A stretch of 64,000 bases of DNA from contig NZ_LT906457.1 of the NCBI RefSeq assembly GCF_900186965.1, forward strand, positions 2,568,501 to 2,632,500, in the 5' to 3' direction. Every line of letters begins with the position of its first letter. Position 1 is the first letter of the stretch. A model generated the notes under the pieces. It did no database searches. It was not told the origin of the DNA and was given only the letters and a program-made list of their open reading frames with translations. Source of the stretch: Legionella spiritensis (GTDB lineage Bacteria; Pseudomonadota; Gammaproteobacteria; Legionellales; Legionellaceae). Shown one piece after another: positions 61,864 to 64,000 of this stretch. The position numbers and the translations under genes are program-made.

Positions 61864-62622
61864 ATGGATCGGTTAATAAAAATGGAATCACGGCGACTGT
61901 GTCAATTTCCCAAATGGTCAGCTTTGCTCTGTTTACTGTTTTCTTGCCTTCATCTGACCGGATGTATCGATCTGGCAGCCACTCAAAGTCTCGCTAAAAA
62001 AAAGGATTACACATTTAACAGCAAGGCCCAGGTTTTTGTCATGCGCGGTGGTCTCGGGGGGGTCTTCAGCACCGGAATGAATCAATTGCAACACACCCTG
62101 GAAAGTGACTATAAAATAAAGGCTGAAAGTACGGTCTGGTACAAAGCCCATGAATTAAGTCAGTACATCATTAAAAACTACGGCACCAGGGAATTGCCAG
62201 GTCCGGTCATACTGGCAGGACATTCCCTGGGAGCCAACGAGCAGATCAAAGTCGCGAAAAACCTTTTCAAAGCCAATATTCCCGTTTCGTTGCTGATAAC
62301 CATAGACGCCGTTTCACCCCTTAAAATCCCTCCTAACGTCAAACACGTCGTCAATATTTACAGGCCATCCTTTGTTCCCATGTTTAGCGGCCTGAAGGTG
62401 AAGGCCATTGATCCGGAAATGACCAGGATAGAAAACATCAATGTCGCAACACTGAAAAAGCTGCATGTGAACCATTTTACCATTGATAAAAATGATGGCG
62501 TTCAGAAAATAATGCTTGAAAATGTGCTGGCCGCCGTCAACAATTCCGAACAAAAAATAAAAGCTGACGGCATGCCCGTGACGACGAATCATGTTCAAAG
62601 CCCGGATAAAAAAGTGATTTGA
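61864..62622 (+). CDS. Lipoprotein alpha/beta hydrolase (lipase-like)
   Basis: About 252 residues. A lipobox LHLTGC at residue 34 after a hydrophobic stretch (WSALLCLLFSCLHLTGC) marks a membrane-anchored lipoprotein. The hydrolase core has ILAGHSLGANEQIKVAK, with the GHSLG nucleophile elbow, and a preceding strand LPGPVILAG. VMRGGLGGVFSTGMNQL may be the oxyanion-hole loop, and HVNHFTIDK may carry the catalytic His. The start is unsure: ATG 61864 or 61882, both with weak ribosome sites; a TTG at 61846 is also in frame. The flavin monooxygenase gene follows 5 bases later. Confidence 0.8.
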   Translation: MDRLIKMESRRLCQFPKWSALLCLLFSCLHLTGCIDLAATQSLAKKKDYTFNSKAQVFVMRGGLGGVFSTGMNQLQHTLESDYKIKAESTVWYKAHELSQYIIKNYGTRELPGPVILAGHSLGANEQIKVAKNLFKANIPVSLLITIDAVSPLKIPPNVKHVVNIYRPSFVPMFSGLKVKAIDPEMTRIENINVATLKKLHVNHFTIDKNDGVQKIMLENVLAAVNNSEQKIKADGMPVTTNHVQSPDKKVI

Positions 62623-62627
62623 TTATT

Positions 62628-63953
62628 ATGAAAAAACCGTCTGACGAATCACCAAAAATTGGTATCATCGGTGCCGGTCCATCCGGCATCACCGCCGCGA
62701 AGAATCTCCTGCAGCAAGGGTTAACCAATATCACAGTGTTTGAAAAGAATCATCGTCCGGGTGGAAACTGGGTTTTTGACGAACGCAATGCCCATTCCAG
62801 TATTTATGAAACAACCCATATCATAAGCTCCAGACGGCTCTCCGAATACGACGATTTTCCCATGCCCGCTGACTACCCGGACTATCCGTCCCACGTCCAG
62901 ATCCTGCGCTATTTTGAAGACTACGCCCAACACTTTGGCGTCATACCTTTCATTCGATTTAATACCTGCGTCGAGCAAGTCACTCCCACAACCGATCTCG
63001 GGTGGCAAATCGCTTATCGTGACGCTCAAGGCCCGCATGAGGAACGGTTTGATTACATGCTTATTGCCAATGGCCACCACTGGGATCCGGTCATGCCGTC
63101 TTTTCATGGCCAGTTCAGCGGCGAAATACTTCATGCCCATCAATATAAAAAAGCTTCTCCGTTTTGCGGCAAGAGAGTGCTGGTGGTGGGCGGAGGTAAT
63201 TCGGCCTGTGATATTGCCGTTGAAATTGCCCGTGTGGCCGATAAAGCCTGTATCAGCATGAGGCGCGGCCAGCATATTTTCCCCAAATTCATTTTTGGCA
63301 AACCGACCGATATCGCTTTTTCAAAAATAAAATGGATGCCTTTCTGGCCGAAGCAAGTACTGGCATCGGCCCTCATTCGTATTCTTCAGGGCCGCTACGC
63401 GAAATATCACCTGGAAAAACCGGATTGCAAACCACTGGAAACCCACCCCACCATCAATTCCGAACTCCTTTATTTTATAAGACACGGAAAAATCCTGCCG
63501 CGTCGAGGCATTGACTACCTGGAAGGGAACACCGTACATTTTGTGGATGGCCGGCAGGATGAATTCGATGTGATTATTTTAGCCACAGGCTATAAAATAA
63601 GCTTTCCGTTTTTTAATAAAAATCTTATAGAATTCAGTACATTAACCCATATACCACTGTATCGTAAAATGATGCACCCCGAGTTTGACAACCTGTATTT
63701 TATCGGGTTGTTCCAGCCACAGGGTTGTATCTGGCCTCTTGCGGACTATCAAGCGAAAATTGCCGCAAAAATTATTGCCGGCCGGATAAAACGTCCTGAT
63801 AATTTATCAGCCCGAATAGCAAGGGAAATAAAAAAAACGCGCGCCCACTTTAAGGAAAATCCAAGACATGCCCTGGAAGTGGATTATCAACTTTTTCGCC
63901 GGCAACTATTAAAGGAATTACAAAAAAAACCGTCGCAATCTCCATGCCCCTAG
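62628..63953 (+). CDS. Flavin-containing monooxygenase (FMO/BVMO type)
   Basis: 441 residues from ATG 62628, 5 bases after the hydrolase stop, so the two are likely co-transcribed. The FAD site IGIIGAGPSGITAAKN and the NADPH site VLVVGGGNSACDIAVEIA flank the FMO-identifying sequence FSGEILHAHQY (FxGxxxHxxxY). Such enzymes oxygenate N or S centres or do Baeyer-Villiger reactions on small metabolites. ILATGYKISFPF marks the late FMO LATGY motif. Substrate unknown; pairing with a lipase-like protein suggests lipid or ester-linked metabolism, which is inference. Confidence 0.9.
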   Translation: MKKPSDESPKIGIIGAGPSGITAAKNLLQQGLTNITVFEKNHRPGGNWVFDERNAHSSIYETTHIISSRRLSEYDDFPMPADYPDYPSHVQILRYFEDYAQHFGVIPFIRFNTCVEQVTPTTDLGWQIAYRDAQGPHEERFDYMLIANGHHWDPVMPSFHGQFSGEILHAHQYKKASPFCGKRVLVVGGGNSACDIAVEIARVADKACISMRRGQHIFPKFIFGKPTDIAFSKIKWMPFWPKQVLASALIRILQGRYAKYHLEKPDCKPLETHPTINSELLYFIRHGKILPRRGIDYLEGNTVHFVDGRQDEFDVIILATGYKISFPFFNKNLIEFSTLTHIPLYRKMMHPEFDNLYFIGLFQPQGCIWPLADYQAKIAAKIIAGRIKRPDNLSARIAREIKKTRAHFKENPRHALEVDYQLFRRQLLKELQKKPSQSPCP

Positions 63954-64000
63954 CTTTTCCTGACCGCATGCAATGTCCTCGGGATAAACCATGTAAGCAA

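Noticed and set aside
1..64000. tRNA, rRNA or riboswitch genes
   Set aside because: No cloverleaf, conserved T-arm sequence or rRNA-like segment was seen by eye on either strand; a covariance search would be needed to exclude small RNAs.

Overview
This 64 kb window looks like chromosome from a Legionellaceae-type gammaproteobacterium of intermediate GC. The support is a mixture of features: an M4 metalloprotease of the ProA/Msp kind; a metal-efflux operon in the order helC-helB-helA; a complete minor-pilin operon (fimU-pilV-pilW-pilX-pilY1-pilE); and several proteins of eukaryotic-like or effector-like character. The last group includes an SH2-domain protein with a glutamate-rich C-terminal tail, a PPP-type phosphatase resembling WipA/WipB, an ankyrin-like protein and large helical orphans. 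The genus is an inference from family knowledge; no rRNA or tRNA gene is present to fix it.

Layout. 1-7.3 kb: the end of a secreted metalloprotease, a periplasmic trehalase, an outer-membrane protein behind a 51-bp perfect palindrome centred on a consensus Fur box, and a GspG-like pseudopilin followed by a GGDEF/EAL protein. 7.5-11.3 kb: a tight minus-strand operon of DUF692 (BufB/MbnB-like), DUF2063 (BufC-like), a triple-YbjQ membrane protein and a LysR regulator, with the hallmarks of a metal or peptide-modification system. 11.5-15.2 kb: an accessory stretch rich in small inverted-repeat elements, including a GIY-YIG nuclease gene framed by 63-bp inverted repeats and a 166-bp MITE-like element. 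15.2-24.1 kb: glyoxalase, an MFS transporter, a decayed FAD oxidoreductase with in-frame TGA codons at expected Trp positions, orphan and effector-like genes, a serine hydrolase, a di-haem cytochrome, and the SH2 protein. 24.2-38.7 kb: a mostly minus-strand series with multicopper oxidase, cyclopropane fatty-acid synthase, FAD monooxygenase, a GH17-like secreted glucanase, an outer-membrane barrel, PBP4, a TPR membrane protein, an FAD protein, and a 789-residue protein with three near-identical 33-residue repeats. 39-42.4 kb: ankyrin-like protein, Bcr/CflA-type transporter and two small orphans. 42.6-48.6 kb: helCBA. 48.7-55.5 kb: the minor-pilin/PilY1 operon. 55.9-64 kb: arylamine N-acetyltransferase, PPP phosphatase, a short-form NAD-glutamate dehydrogenase, a lipoprotein hydrolase and a flavin monooxygenase.

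Shared themes are metal handling (Fur box, DUF692/YbjQ operon, multicopper oxidase, CusCBA-type efflux with a CusF domain), cell-envelope and surface functions (pilins, PilY1, porin-like proteins, PBP4, trehalase, glucanase), and probable host-directed proteins. A dispersed inverted-repeat family (about 100-140 bp, arms based on TAGCCCGTAAGGAGGC) occurs at least seven times, mostly between genes. In two places its arms supply the 3' end of a coding sequence.
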